64,000 bases of DNA from M3007 sp043764095 (GTDB taxonomy: Bacteria; Bacteroidota; Bacteroidia; Chitinophagales; Saprospiraceae): NCBI GenBank assembly GCA_043764095.1, contig JAYUKX010000081.1:1-64000 (forward strand). The letters run 5' to 3'. Below the pieces are notes generated by a model. That model was not told the DNA's origin. It made no database searches and was given only the letters and a program-made list of their open reading frames with translations. The position numbers and the translations under genes are program-made. Below, one piece after another: positions 37,625 through 47,074 of this stretch (the stretch's first letter is position 1; every line of letters starts with the position of its first letter).

Positions 37625-39163
37625 ATGGAAAACGACAATAACAAAGATCATTTAGACGATTTTTTGCGAAAAACCTTTGATGGTTTTGAGGCAAATCCAT
37701 CCGATGCTGTATGGGCAAGGTTGAGTGCGCCCCCCCTAGATCCCCCTTCATCCTTGATGAAGGGTTGGCATATAGCTTTGGCGGTCGGTATTGCATTAGG
37801 CATAATTATATTGCAACATTTATACTTTTCGAATCAAATTAAAGACCTCCATCAAAAGGTTGATGAACAAAATAATGTGATTGCTGCAACGGCAACAGTC
37901 GTGCAAAATCAGCAATATGAAAACACACAAAACATTACTTTAAATTCCAATAGTAAGAAAAATGCTATTTCGATAGCATCTCAAAATTCAACGATGAAAA
38001 AAGCCTGGGATGCTGTAACTCCCACTACCGCTGTTGGTCAATCGCCAACAAAAAGCGTCGGTAAATCTACTGGACAATCTGCCGTAGCAAATACAACAGA
38101 TATTGTAACCGAGCCAGTGTCTAATACCGAGCAAAGTGTATCTACCTTATCACAACCTGCCCCTGTTTTATTTGTTGACAACCAAACAAATCTTCAGCGG
38201 CCCACAAAATTGACATTCCGACCAGTAATGCTTGCTTCCGCCTCAATGGCGAAAAAAATTTTTAGTGAAAACGTAGTACCTAAAATTGCCTTAGTTAATA
38301 CAGGCATAACCAAAGTGAGTCATCGCTCGAATCACCTATCTGTTGGTATTCACGCCATGAGTGCTTTTTCAACCACTAAAGTATCTGAAAAAGAACCACT
38401 TTGGGGTACACCGCCATCTGGAGGTGAGAGATTGTTTTTAGAAAATGAACGTACCCAAGGCAAAGTATTTGTGGCAGGTATTTCACTTCAAAAATCTTTA
38501 TCCTCCAGATGGGCATTGGTGTCTGGTATTGATTATCAGCAACAACAATCCAATAAAACACTTCGGCCTCAACTGAAGTTTGACGATAGATTTAAGCACC
38601 CTAACGATCCACATGGTGGTGGTGGGCCACATGGTGGCCACTCTCAAGACCAACACGACCACGAATTTAATTATTTTATTGGCACCAATACAGGTTCATA
38701 CCTTTTAGAGGTTAAACTTACTCAAAAGGATACTAGCCAATTAATTCCGACGGATCGAGCCATCAATTTCAATGTTGCTGCAAAATCGAAAACAACGTTG
38801 ATTAGCGTTCCTTTGGGCTTTGAATACGCTTGGTCTCGAGGCAAATGGCGCGTTTTTTCAGGCGCGGGGCTACGATTTAACGTGACTATTAATAGCCAGC
38901 AAGAATTAGACCGATTTGAATGTAATAGTAGTGATTTTGATGTGAATAGGCAACCTTATTTAACCCCTTCCATTAAACGCAAAGCAGCATTAAGCAGTAA
39001 TGTTTATTTTAGTTCGGGCTTAGAATACCAATGGTCGAAATTTAGTTGCTATGTAGCGCCCAATTGTGCTTTGCCATTATCAAAAGGGCAAGATCCTAAA
39101 GTAGAAATTAAAAATACTTGGGTAGGATTAGATTTTGGTATCCGATACCGAATTAACCCCTAA
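37625..39163 (+). CDS. Membrane protein with anti-sigma-like N-terminus and beta-barrel-like C-terminus
   Basis: This is a 512-residue protein. Residues 1-45 are a cytoplasmic-looking acidic segment (LDDFLRKTFDGFEANPSDAVWARL) like that preceding the helix of many Bacteroidota sigma-partner proteins. A single transmembrane helix (about 46-66, HIALAVGIALGIIILQHLYF) follows, then a low-complexity T/Q/N/S-rich linker (about 75-230) and a C-terminal region that reads like an outer-membrane beta-barrel domain and ends GLDFGIRYRINP. A His/Gly-rich loop at about 325-345 (HPNDPHGGGGPHGGHSQDQH) may bind metal. It is cotranscribed with the sigma factor. Its 3' end overlaps the convergent gene by 11 bases. 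The anti-sigma role is inferred from context. Confidence 0.7.
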   Translation: MENDNNKDHLDDFLRKTFDGFEANPSDAVWARLSAPPLDPPSSLMKGWHIALAVGIALGIIILQHLYFSNQIKDLHQKVDEQNNVIAATATVVQNQQYENTQNITLNSNSKKNAISIASQNSTMKKAWDAVTPTTAVGQSPTKSVGKSTGQSAVANTTDIVTEPVSNTEQSVSTLSQPAPVLFVDNQTNLQRPTKLTFRPVMLASASMAKKIFSENVVPKIALVNTGITKVSHRSNHLSVGIHAMSAFSTTKVSEKEPLWGTPPSGGERLFLENERTQGKVFVAGISLQKSLSSRWALVSGIDYQQQQSNKTLRPQLKFDDRFKHPNDPHGGGGPHGGHSQDQHDHEFNYFIGTNTGSYLLEVKLTQKDTSQLIPTDRAINFNVAAKSKTTLISVPLGFEYAWSRGKWRVFSGAGLRFNVTINSQQELDRFECNSSDFDVNRQPYLTPSIKRKAALSSNVYFSSGLEYQWSKFSCYVAPNCALPLSKGQDPKVEIKNTWVGLDFGIRYRINP

Positions 39164-41267
39164 TATATGCGGCTAAATCCGGATACTTTTTGATCAAGCC
39201 TACGGCTTCGGCTCTATTTATTCGTACGCCGTTGATATATGCTACGATATTTGCAGTAGTAAATCCTGCCGCAATCACATCTTTTTTTATCGTTCCTATG
39301 GCCGCCATAGTGCGTTCTGCACCAGCCAAATAATGGTATTCGCCTACGCCATAATCGGATTCGATCAATAGATCAGTAAAAAGCCCTAATGCATCGGAGG
39401 TAAGGACTTGCCGAACAACGGCCATTTCAACGCGATAAATCAAACCTTTGTATTGCTCATCCAGCCGTTCCGTGCCACCGGCAGCCATCAATTCATTTAC
39501 TACGGGGCGTTCTAATTTGAAATCCATTGGAAGATTGCCCGACATGACTACGGGTGCTATTTCAATCCTCTTATTGAGGGTTTGGCCAATTGTATTTATA
39601 CTACCATTTAAAAAATTGCGTGCTATTGGAAAGCCCGATCCTGCGCTCCTTAATAAAATACGATCGGGCTGCACACCGCCCATTACCAATGATTTCCCTG
39701 CTATTTCTGCTTTTTTTATGCAGGCATACAAATCAAATTTCAATGGCCCCGATTCATCACTGTGTACAGTAACCATAAGTTTTACCTCTGGAAATTTTTT
39801 AGCCATCCCAATAGCGGTCTTTAGTATCGCATTATTATCATCGCTTAAAACATCTCTATCACTTGAATAATAGAGGGCAGCGAGACTAATTTCAGGTATT
39901 TTATCTTCATTTTCAATCGTTTTTACTTGCTCAAACATAGCAAAAGCCATCCGTTGAGCCGGCATATTGACAGATTCTTTGAAGTACGCAACATACAAAT
40001 CATATCCACCAAAATTATCCACTAACCGATTGGAAGCAAAATTAGCCGTTGCCCCATCCGTTGATAACCTTAGCCAACAGTCATCACCTGGCGAGTTAAT
40101 TCCGATGCCCATTGTAACAGGGGATGTCCATTGCCGGAGATCAAGCAAAAAGGTTGATTTCCAAATATCAAAACCGCCTATTCCTTGCGGCTTATTGCTA
40201 CTGAAATATAGCGTCATACCATCTGGTGCTAAAAAAGGCGTAGTTTCATCGTAATTGGAATTAATTTCTGGCCCAAGATTGATCGCCGTAGCCCAAAGGC
40301 CATTAAATCGACGACTGGCCCACAGATCCAATCCTCCATATCCGCCTGCCCGCCTACTGGCAAATAGCACCACCGAATCATTACAATAAAAAGGTGCTTG
40401 ATCGCCATCGAAGGCGTTTATTGCGCCCTCAAAAGGCTTGGGAGCGGATACATATTCGTCTTTCAAACCAGAAGTATCGGTGAATATTTCACCTGCATAC
40501 AACGTAAATCCTCTAAAATAATGCAGCACTTTGCCGTTACTTGTAAAATCTAGTGCTACTTCATGACGCGAAGTATTCTGTAAACTACTAAATGGTTGAG
40601 GAGCATCCCAACCTGTAGTTTGACGTTGAGAAAAGTACATATCACTACAGTAATGGCCTGTGTTATTCTCTTCAAAGCCCTCATCATTTCTTTTTCCTCC
40701 AACGGCGCTAGAGCGATTAGAAGAAAAATAAATACGATCATTATGATTGATAGAGGGCAATGGTGCAAATTCATCTTCGGGTGTATTGATTTTATTGCCG
40801 AGGTTTTCTATCAATGCAATTTCGTCATTATTGATAGACTTAATACCACTTACACAGCGCAAAATATTATCTTTTGCGTTTTCGCGCAATAAATAATCGG
40901 GGCCTGTTCTCCGCAAAAATTGCTTATAGGACTCAATGGCTTGCTCCCATTCTAATAGCCCATGCTGGGTTCTGGCTAAATAAAACCAATCTAAAGGATC
41001 GTTGCTTTTACCTTGTATTGTAACGTAAGTCAAGTATTGTTTGGCCTGATCGGGTAAATGCAATTGGTACGCAGATTGACCAATTTTAGACAATACCCCT
41101 AAATCTCCTGGTTTTAATTGTTGGTATTGGGTCAGTTTATCCAGTGCTTCAGCCCAACGATGGTCTGAAAATGCCTTTTCTCCTTCCGATTTGAGTACCA
41201 CTGGTTTTTGAGCATCCAAGACACAACAACAAAAGAGAAAGAATAGAATAATCGTTATTTTATGCAT
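39153..41267 (-). CDS. PD40 beta-propeller protein with degenerate OmpA-like domain
   Basis: This is a 704-residue protein with a signal peptide (MHKITIILFFLFCCCVLDAQ). In order: TPR-like helices (about 25-140, AEALDKLTQYQQLKPGDLGV, WEQAIESYKQFLRR), a PD40 propeller (about 165-430, RIYFSSNRSSAVGGK, LYFSSNKPQGIGGFDIW), and an OmpA-like domain (about 455-570) that keeps the fold pattern but lacks the usual peptidoglycan-binding TDxxGxxxxNxxLSxxRA residues. The C-terminal segment (GFTTANIVAYINGVRINRAEA) is typical of Bacteroidota envelope proteins. It resembles PorE-type components of the type IX system. It is the last gene of the mre-mrdA-tolC run, 9 bases after tolC. Confidence 0.75.
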   Translation of the reverse strand: MHKITIILFFLFCCCVLDAQKPVVLKSEGEKAFSDHRWAEALDKLTQYQQLKPGDLGVLSKIGQSAYQLHLPDQAKQYLTYVTIQGKSNDPLDWFYLARTQHGLLEWEQAIESYKQFLRRTGPDYLLRENAKDNILRCVSGIKSINNDEIALIENLGNKINTPEDEFAPLPSINHNDRIYFSSNRSSAVGGKRNDEGFEENNTGHYCSDMYFSQRQTTGWDAPQPFSSLQNTSRHEVALDFTSNGKVLHYFRGFTLYAGEIFTDTSGLKDEYVSAPKPFEGAINAFDGDQAPFYCNDSVVLFASRRAGGYGGLDLWASRRFNGLWATAINLGPEINSNYDETTPFLAPDGMTLYFSSNKPQGIGGFDIWKSTFLLDLRQWTSPVTMGIGINSPGDDCWLRLSTDGATANFASNRLVDNFGGYDLYVAYFKESVNMPAQRMAFAMFEQVKTIENEDKIPEISLAALYYSSDRDVLSDDNNAILKTAIGMAKKFPEVKLMVTVHSDESGPLKFDLYACIKKAEIAGKSLVMGGVQPDRILLRSAGSGFPIARNFLNGSINTIGQTLNKRIEIAPVVMSGNLPMDFKLERPVVNELMAAGGTERLDEQYKGLIYRVEMAVVRQVLTSDALGLFTDLLIESDYGVGEYHYLAGAERTMAAIGTIKKDVIAAGFTTANIVAYINGVRINRAEAVGLIKKYPDLAAYIRG

Positions 41268-41276
41268 AAGATCTTT

Positions 41277-42569
41277 TTATTCGCCAACAAGTGCCTGTAT
41301 TAATACATCATTAACCAATAGGCCAAATTTAGTTTGTTGTATTTCAAACAGCGCATTTTCTAAAGCCAATTGCGCTTCCCGTAATTCCAATGCGTTGGAT
41401 TGACCAAGTCGAAAACGCTCTAATGCAATTTTTTGTTGCTCACGTGAAAACCCCAAAGACTCCGTGTCTAATACGATAGCACGACGTAAAGATAACGACC
41501 GCCCAACGAGTTGGAGTGCTTGTTGTCGCAAATTTTGTTGTAGTGCGTCTATGCGCAAACCAGCATTTTGAACCTCCACTTGAGCCACTTCCTCTTGCCG
41601 TTTCAAATTACCACCAGTATATAATGGCATGGTCATATTGATACCAATGGTAGGGCCATGTTGCATACTAAACAGCGAAAAACCCGTCGTATTGTCATTG
41701 CGCTGAAATGCATAAGCACCTGTCAGTCCTACTCTAGGCAGGACAGCAGTCTTTATCTGTTTGGCATTGATTTTACTGATCGTTTCTAATTGAACCAATG
41801 CATTTAACGTAGGATTTTTTGCCTCTATTTGCTGTAGTATCAGGGGTGTGTTCAATGAATCCGGTAGTTTATCTGTAACCTTACTTGTTTCAAATAGTGT
41901 TTCAGAGGGTCTTGCCAATTTGGTATTTAAACTTATTTTTGCATCTGAAATAGCATTTTCAGTAAGTATTCGGTCTTTTTTGCGATCGTTGATGTCTATT
42001 TGTGTTTGTAAGACATCCACTTTGTTGCCAAAACCAAAATTAAGTCGATCTGTGGCCAATTTGAGCCTTTCGGTGAGCAATCCAATAATTTCATCCGTAT
42101 TAGCCAATACTTGAGTAAGGCGGGCTACTTCTAACCAATCTACGGCCACCAACATTGCGGTTTCTTGTATTTTCGCTTTGAGTTGAATGATTCCCAACTC
42201 ATCTAATGTCGCTAATTTGTCTTTTTCCATCCAAGCGCGTTTGCCATCGTAGAGTGTCCAGTTTGCAGCGATATTAGTATTAAAGCTGTTAAAAACACCC
42301 AATGGTCGTCGTATTTCAGTACCATTTGCTAGTTTTTGCTGAAAATTCACGGCGGTAATATTGTCGCCTGCATTTAAAGCGACTAAAGGCAAAAGTCCAG
42401 CATTAGCTCTCGTATTGTTTAAATGGGCAATTTCAGCATCGTTTTTTGCAATCTTTATACCATAACTTTGCTCTATTGCAATGGCAATAGCACCTTCTAA
42501 AGAGAGGGTATCTTGCGCAGCAAGAGAGGATAAGCAAAAACAAAAAAGGAGCAATATTAATTTATTCAT
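41277..42569 (-). CDS. TolC family outer-membrane efflux protein
   Basis: This is a 430-residue protein with a signal peptide (about 1-18, ending SSLAAQ). Two long coiled-coil halves show the TolC repeat pattern: SLEGAIAIAIEQSYGIKIAKND near the N-terminus, ATDRLNFGFGNKVDVLQTQID near 190, GPTIGINMTMPLYTGGN near 290 and LERFRLGQSNALELREAQLAL near 385. It forms a periplasm-spanning export channel as a trimer. No inner-membrane pump or membrane-fusion gene is next to it. It lies 36 bases after mrdA in the cell-shape operon, an unusual location. Confidence 0.9.
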   Translation of the reverse strand: MNKLILLLFCFCLSSLAAQDTLSLEGAIAIAIEQSYGIKIAKNDAEIAHLNNTRANAGLLPLVALNAGDNITAVNFQQKLANGTEIRRPLGVFNSFNTNIAANWTLYDGKRAWMEKDKLATLDELGIIQLKAKIQETAMLVAVDWLEVARLTQVLANTDEIIGLLTERLKLATDRLNFGFGNKVDVLQTQIDINDRKKDRILTENAISDAKISLNTKLARPSETLFETSKVTDKLPDSLNTPLILQQIEAKNPTLNALVQLETISKINAKQIKTAVLPRVGLTGAYAFQRNDNTTGFSLFSMQHGPTIGINMTMPLYTGGNLKRQEEVAQVEVQNAGLRIDALQQNLRQQALQLVGRSLSLRRAIVLDTESLGFSREQQKIALERFRLGQSNALELREAQLALENALFEIQQTKFGLLVNDVLIQALVGE

Positions 42570-42605
42570 GTCTATAAAAGGAAAAACTAAATTCTGAACT
42601 GATTT

Positions 42606-44537
42606 TTAGTTTCCTGGATTCTCATCCAGCGGCATATTTGCTTTAGGCAGTGAATCAAGTGGGCCATCTTTCAATTTGGATATCGGAACTGTGGCCAGTG
42701 TTCTATTTACAAGGTTAGCATTTTTCATGCGGTCTTCTACGGCTTTTCTTTCCGGAAGAATGTATCCCCTCAAATATTTTTCAATCATCAAACTAGCGAT
42801 TGGCGCAGCGTAAGACGCACCCCAGCCTGCATTTTCTACATAAACTGCAATTGCAATTTTGGGGTTATCTTTGGGTGCAAAGGCGAAAAACACACTATGA
42901 TCTTCTCCGTGCGGATTTTGGCTGGTACCTGTTTTGCCACAAACTTGAAAATCGGGAATTGCGGCGATACGAGCAGTACCCCGAATGACACATTGAGCCA
43001 TACCTTCTATCACAATTTCACAATTTTGAGGAGAGATACCGGTTTCATTCAATACCAAATATTCTGGAGGTATGGTCGTACCATCTTTGAAAGATTTGGC
43101 TAAATGCGGTATATACCACTTACCTCTATTGGCAATAAGTGCAGCGATATTGGCCATTTGAATTGTGGTTAATTGCAATTCACCTTGTCCAATGCCCATC
43201 GACATAATGGTTGGTGAACGCCACCCGCCTAGTCTTTTAGGATAAATCCGATCATAATACGCAGATGTCGGCAAATTACCAGCATTCTCATTGGGATAGT
43301 CAATTCCTAGTTTTTTACCTAATCCCATCCGGCTTGCATACGAATTGAACAGATCAAGCCCTTGTCCAGCGTTGCTAAATCCTAATTTATCGACAATATT
43401 ACGGAATTCGCTGAAATAATACGTATTACAAGAATTTGCCAAACCATCTACCACATTACTCACGCCAGGATGGTGATGGCATTTGTACAGGCGGCCTGCA
43501 TAAAAATAACCACCATTACAACTGTAGCCTCTTTCTGGGTTAAGTGTCCCTTCTTGAAGCCCGACCATGGTAACTATTGTTTTAAAGATCGAACCTGGCG
43601 GGTATTTGGCCATTACGGTGCGATCAAAAAATGGTTTAAGCGGATCGTTGAGCAGTTGACTAAAAATCTGACCACGAGTTTGGGTCATCATTAACAGATT
43701 TGGGTCGTAGGTAGGCGCGCTCAACATGGCCAATATTTCCCCTGTTTTAGGTTCTATCGCCACTATACTACCTGTTTTGTTTTGCATCAACATCTCCCCA
43801 TACGCCTGCAAATCAATATCAATAGAGGAAATCATATCGTGTCCCGAATTGGGAAAAGTATCTCTTTTACCTTCTTGGAACGGCCCTACAATTCGGCCAA
43901 GATTATCTTTCAGCAAAAAACTAACACCCTTATCGCCCCTTAAAAAAGTTTCATACTCCGATTCTATACCTGCCGCTCCGATATAATCGCCGGAGGCATA
44001 AGACTTATCGCGGTTAATATCGCGGTTATCCACCTCATTAATATAGCCAAGCAGGTGCGCGCCTACGCTATACGGATAACGGCGAATATTCCGAATTTGA
44101 ACAAAAAAACCAGGAAATTCGTATAAATTCTCTTGTAATCGGGCATAAGTCTGTGTAGGTATTTTTTTCAAAAATACAAACGGTACACTTTTTGAATACC
44201 GTCCGCTACTCCAATCCTTTCTCAAATTAACCTTAAACTCATCTTTAGAAATGCCCAATAGTTGGCAAAAACGAGTGGTATCCATTGATCGATCTATTTG
44301 ACTATATGTCACCATTAGATCGTACATGGCATTATTATTTACAATCAGTTTGTTGTTTCGATCAAAAACCAAGCCACGCGATGGATAGGCGGTCATTCGA
44401 TGGATTGCGGTTGCATCGGCAGCGCGTTGGTAGGAACTATCAAATACTTGCAATTGGAATGCCCTAAATACCAATACAGCTGCGGCCAATATGACCACAA
44501 TTTGAATATCTCTTTGCCTCTTGAACGTATCTAACAT
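42606..44537 (-). CDS. mrdA: Penicillin-binding protein 2 (peptidoglycan transpeptidase of the elongation machinery)
   Basis: This is a 643-residue class B PBP. It has an N-terminal membrane helix (about 12-30), a dimerisation/pedestal domain (about 45-220) and a transpeptidase domain (about 250-590). The catalytic Ser316 is in PGSIFKT (SxxK), followed by ANSCNTYY (SxN, near 370) and GKTGTSQNPHGEDHS (KTG, near 536). It crosslinks peptidoglycan during side-wall growth with MreB/C/D. It begins one base after mreD, so it is coupled to it. RodA, its usual glycosyltransferase partner gene, does not follow here. Confidence 0.95.
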   Translation of the reverse strand: MLDTFKRQRDIQIVVILAAAVLVFRAFQLQVFDSSYQRAADATAIHRMTAYPSRGLVFDRNNKLIVNNNAMYDLMVTYSQIDRSMDTTRFCQLLGISKDEFKVNLRKDWSSGRYSKSVPFVFLKKIPTQTYARLQENLYEFPGFFVQIRNIRRYPYSVGAHLLGYINEVDNRDINRDKSYASGDYIGAAGIESEYETFLRGDKGVSFLLKDNLGRIVGPFQEGKRDTFPNSGHDMISSIDIDLQAYGEMLMQNKTGSIVAIEPKTGEILAMLSAPTYDPNLLMMTQTRGQIFSQLLNDPLKPFFDRTVMAKYPPGSIFKTIVTMVGLQEGTLNPERGYSCNGGYFYAGRLYKCHHHPGVSNVVDGLANSCNTYYFSEFRNIVDKLGFSNAGQGLDLFNSYASRMGLGKKLGIDYPNENAGNLPTSAYYDRIYPKRLGGWRSPTIMSMGIGQGELQLTTIQMANIAALIANRGKWYIPHLAKSFKDGTTIPPEYLVLNETGISPQNCEIVIEGMAQCVIRGTARIAAIPDFQVCGKTGTSQNPHGEDHSVFFAFAPKDNPKIAIAVYVENAGWGASYAAPIASLMIEKYLRGYILPERKAVEDRMKNANLVNRTLATVPISKLKDGPLDSLPKANMPLDENPGN

Positions 44538-44538
44538 A

Positions 44539-45054
44539 TTATTTAGTTCTGAAAAGACTTAAATAAATACCTGTAATGGCCATTGAAGCCAATAAGGCGA
44601 TCATTGTTTTTAGGGAAATAGAACCGAAATAGACCAGTGTAAATTCACTAATGGCAAAATACCAAAACAAATGTGCGAAAAAATAGACCGATGCTATTTG
44701 CAAAAAGCTTTGCCAACCAATATGGTGCGGTGAAGGAATAGGATCTTTACCTGAAAAACCACCCTTAGGCTCGAAGGTGGAAAGGATAATTGGTCTGCAA
44801 AAAGCCGAAAAAGCCGAAGCACTGGCATGGACACCAGGACTATTGTGCGCGTAATCTACCAAAACACCCATCAAAGTACCTAATAAAATGGCAGCAGAGG
44901 TAGGGATCATAATCGGCAGCAATAAGACAAATAGTGGATAAATGAACACATTGAAATATGGGCCTATTGCTTTTGAGACTTGCAAAAAAACCAAGACTTG
45001 GGCTATATATAACCCTATAAAACGCCAAAGATTTGCCTGAACAACGTTATTCAT
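44539..45054 (-). CDS. mreD: Rod shape-determining protein MreD
   Basis: This is a 171-residue integral membrane protein with about five hydrophobic segments (VQANLWRFIGLYIAQVLVFL, IYPLFVLLLPIMIPTSAAIL, LQIASVYFFAHLFWYFAI, MIALLASMAITGIYLSLF). MreD sequences are poorly conserved, so the call rests on size, topology and its position between mreC and mrdA. It overlaps mreC by 8 bases. It acts in the inner membrane with MreB, MreC and PBP2. Confidence 0.85.
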   Translation of the reverse strand: MNNVVQANLWRFIGLYIAQVLVFLQVSKAIGPYFNVFIYPLFVLLLPIMIPTSAAILLGTLMGVLVDYAHNSPGVHASASAFSAFCRPIILSTFEPKGGFSGKDPIPSPHHIGWQSFLQIASVYFFAHLFWYFAISEFTLVYFGSISLKTMIALLASMAITGIYLSLFRTK

Positions 45055-45895
45055 TAATTACTTTTAATTGAAGACTGTCTAAGGTCGATGCAAAAAGTTT
45101 ATTAATAATATATACAACATCTACTTGTCCGGGATTTTGAGACAACTTAACTTTTATATTATAAAAGTTACTTCCTTGAGGCAGTGTTTTTTCCGCAACT
45201 ATCCCAATCATAAAACGACTCGGGAACATACTGGAAAAGCCGCTAGTCAGCACTGAATCTCCAATTTGGGGTTCTATGTCCTTTGGTATATCATTGAGTT
45301 GCATCATGGTATAATCACCACCATTCCACACCAAAGAGCCCAACTGGTCATCCAATAAAGCAGAAATTTTTGTTTGTTTGTGTAAAACAGACATGGCTAA
45401 ACAATAATGTTTGTCCACGTGCCGAACAATACCTACAATACCGTTAGACGAAATTACGGCTGAATTGCGCACAATACCATCTTCCGAACCTCTGTTCAAA
45501 GCCACCCAATTATTTGCTTTATCCACAGTTGTGGAAACAACTGTGGCAGGTATGATACTGAAAAGCGGTTTTTTGCTAAGATTAGGGAGCGAATCCAATG
45601 GCTTCGAATAAACGGTATCAAACAGATTTACTTGATACGTTTTACGATTGAGTAATTCAGCCCGCAAAGCGGCATTTTCCCAAGACAAACTATCCACGAT
45701 TTCTGGTAATTTACTATAACGTGCAGCCTTACGTCGCTGATCGAGCAAATTACCTGCAACGATGCCGTAAGTATTGTCCCAAACCAAGCCTTGCTTTGTA
45801 TTGAAGTTAACAATCATGTAAAAACAGATTGCCTCGACAAGTACAAAGGTAATAAATCCCCCGTTCTGGAAGAGTAACTGCAATAGAGCACGCAT
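45047..45895 (-). CDS. mreC: Rod shape-determining protein MreC
   Basis: This is a 282-residue bitopic membrane protein. A membrane helix (about 10-30, FITFVLVEAICFYMIVNF) precedes a coiled-coil-like stretch (about 50-85) and the periplasmic beta-barrel pair, with VSTTVDKANNWVALNRGSED near 125, GIVRNSAVISSNGIVGIV near 145, KISALLDDQLGSLVWNGGD near 185 and LTSGFSSMFPSRFMIGIV near 220. It is a scaffold between cytoplasmic MreB and the periplasmic wall enzymes. It lies 3 bases after mreB. Confidence 0.93.
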   Translation of the reverse strand: MRALLQLLFQNGGFITFVLVEAICFYMIVNFNTKQGLVWDNTYGIVAGNLLDQRRKAARYSKLPEIVDSLSWENAALRAELLNRKTYQVNLFDTVYSKPLDSLPNLSKKPLFSIIPATVVSTTVDKANNWVALNRGSEDGIVRNSAVISSNGIVGIVRHVDKHYCLAMSVLHKQTKISALLDDQLGSLVWNGGDYTMMQLNDIPKDIEPQIGDSVLTSGFSSMFPSRFMIGIVAEKTLPQGSNFYNIKVKLSQNPGQVDVVYIINKLFASTLDSLQLKVINE

Positions 45896-45898
45896 ATA

Positions 45899-46930
45899 TT
45901 ATACGCTTTTCCGGTCAATCAAAAAGGAATATTTACCAGGATTACTCAACACCATACCCGTTCCACGGACAACTGCACGTAATGGATCATTAGCCAAATG
46001 TACATTTAACTTGGTTTTTCCCTCCAAGCGTTTGTCCAAACCACGCAGTAATGCACCACCGCCTGTAAGATAAAGACCGGTTTTGAAAATATCAGAAGCC
46101 AATTCAGGTGGTGTTTGTTCCAACGCGCGCAATACAGCGTCTTCAACTTTACTCACACTTTTATCAATGGCGTAAGCTACTTCTTGGTAACCTACTTTAA
46201 TTTGCTTTGGAATACCTGTCATCAAGTCGCGACCATTTACGGCATAGTCTTCTGGTGGATTTTCCAAATCATGCAGGGCTGAACCAACATGGATTTTTAC
46301 TTGTTCAGCGGTACGCTCACCAATCAGCATATTGTGCTCGCGCTTCATGTAAGCCATAATATCGTTCGTCAATTCGTCTCCTGCGATTCGGATAGACTGG
46401 TCACAAACGATACCAGAAAGCGCAATAACAGCAATTTCTGTGGTACCACCGCCAATATCAATAATCATATTACCAATTGGCTCTTCGACATTAAGGCCGA
46501 TACCCAATGCAGCCGCCATTGGCTCATGGATCAAATACGTTTCTTTTGAATCAACGTGATCAGCGGAGTCAAAAACAGCGCGCTTTTCTACCTCTGTTAT
46601 ACCACTTGGGATACAAATAACCATTTTGAGGTGATTAAAAAGACTACTGCGCCGCCCAACCATATTAATCATACCTTCAATCATGGCTTCAGCAGCCTGA
46701 AAGTCGGCAATCACTCCATCTTTAAGTGGTCGGATTGTTTTAATATTTTCGTGGGTTTTTTCGTGCATTTGCATTGCCTTCAGTCCTACCGCGATTGTTT
46801 GGCCTGTCCGGCGATCTACTGCAACAATAGAAGGTTCATCCACTACCACTTGGTCGTTCATCATAATTAGGGTATTTGCGGTACCCAAGTCGATGGCCAA
46901 TTCTTGCTTAAAAAATTTAAAAAAACTCAA
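45899..46930 (-). CDS. mreB: Rod shape-determining protein MreB (actin homologue)
   Basis: This is a 343-residue actin-fold protein. The phosphate-1 loop is LAIDLGTANTLIM (near 11-23), phosphate-2 is IGNMIIDIGGGTTEIAVI (near 157-174), and the adenosine site has LYLTGGGALLRGLDKRLEG (near 285-303). The length is normal. It forms membrane-bound filaments that guide elongation. It is the first gene of the operon, with a putative -7 box at 47000-47007. Presence of the set suggests a rod or filament cell shape. Confidence 0.97.
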   Translation of the reverse strand: MSFFKFFKQELAIDLGTANTLIMMNDQVVVDEPSIVAVDRRTGQTIAVGLKAMQMHEKTHENIKTIRPLKDGVIADFQAAEAMIEGMINMVGRRSSLFNHLKMVICIPSGITEVEKRAVFDSADHVDSKETYLIHEPMAAALGIGLNVEEPIGNMIIDIGGGTTEIAVIALSGIVCDQSIRIAGDELTNDIMAYMKREHNMLIGERTAEQVKIHVGSALHDLENPPEDYAVNGRDLMTGIPKQIKVGYQEVAYAIDKSVSKVEDAVLRALEQTPPELASDIFKTGLYLTGGGALLRGLDKRLEGKTKLNVHLANDPLRAVVRGTGMVLSNPGKYSFLIDRKSV

Positions 46931-46999
46931 AGTATATATTCAAAAATTAAAGGGTAATCAAAATATGGTTTTTAAGGGCAATTCAATTAAAAAACCGCG

Positions 47000-47007
47000 C
47001 AAAAGTA
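47000..47007 (-). promoter_or_regulatory. Putative -7 box (TACTTTTG) of the mre operon
   Basis: On the minus strand TACTTTTG matches TAnnTTTG and lies about 70 bases upstream of the mreB ATG. No well-placed -33 element was found. Confidence 0.4.
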
Positions 47008-47074
47008 CGTATTTTTTTATCTAAATAGTGTATAAATAATCGAGCAATTATTTTATTTTTTTAGAAAAGGCATA

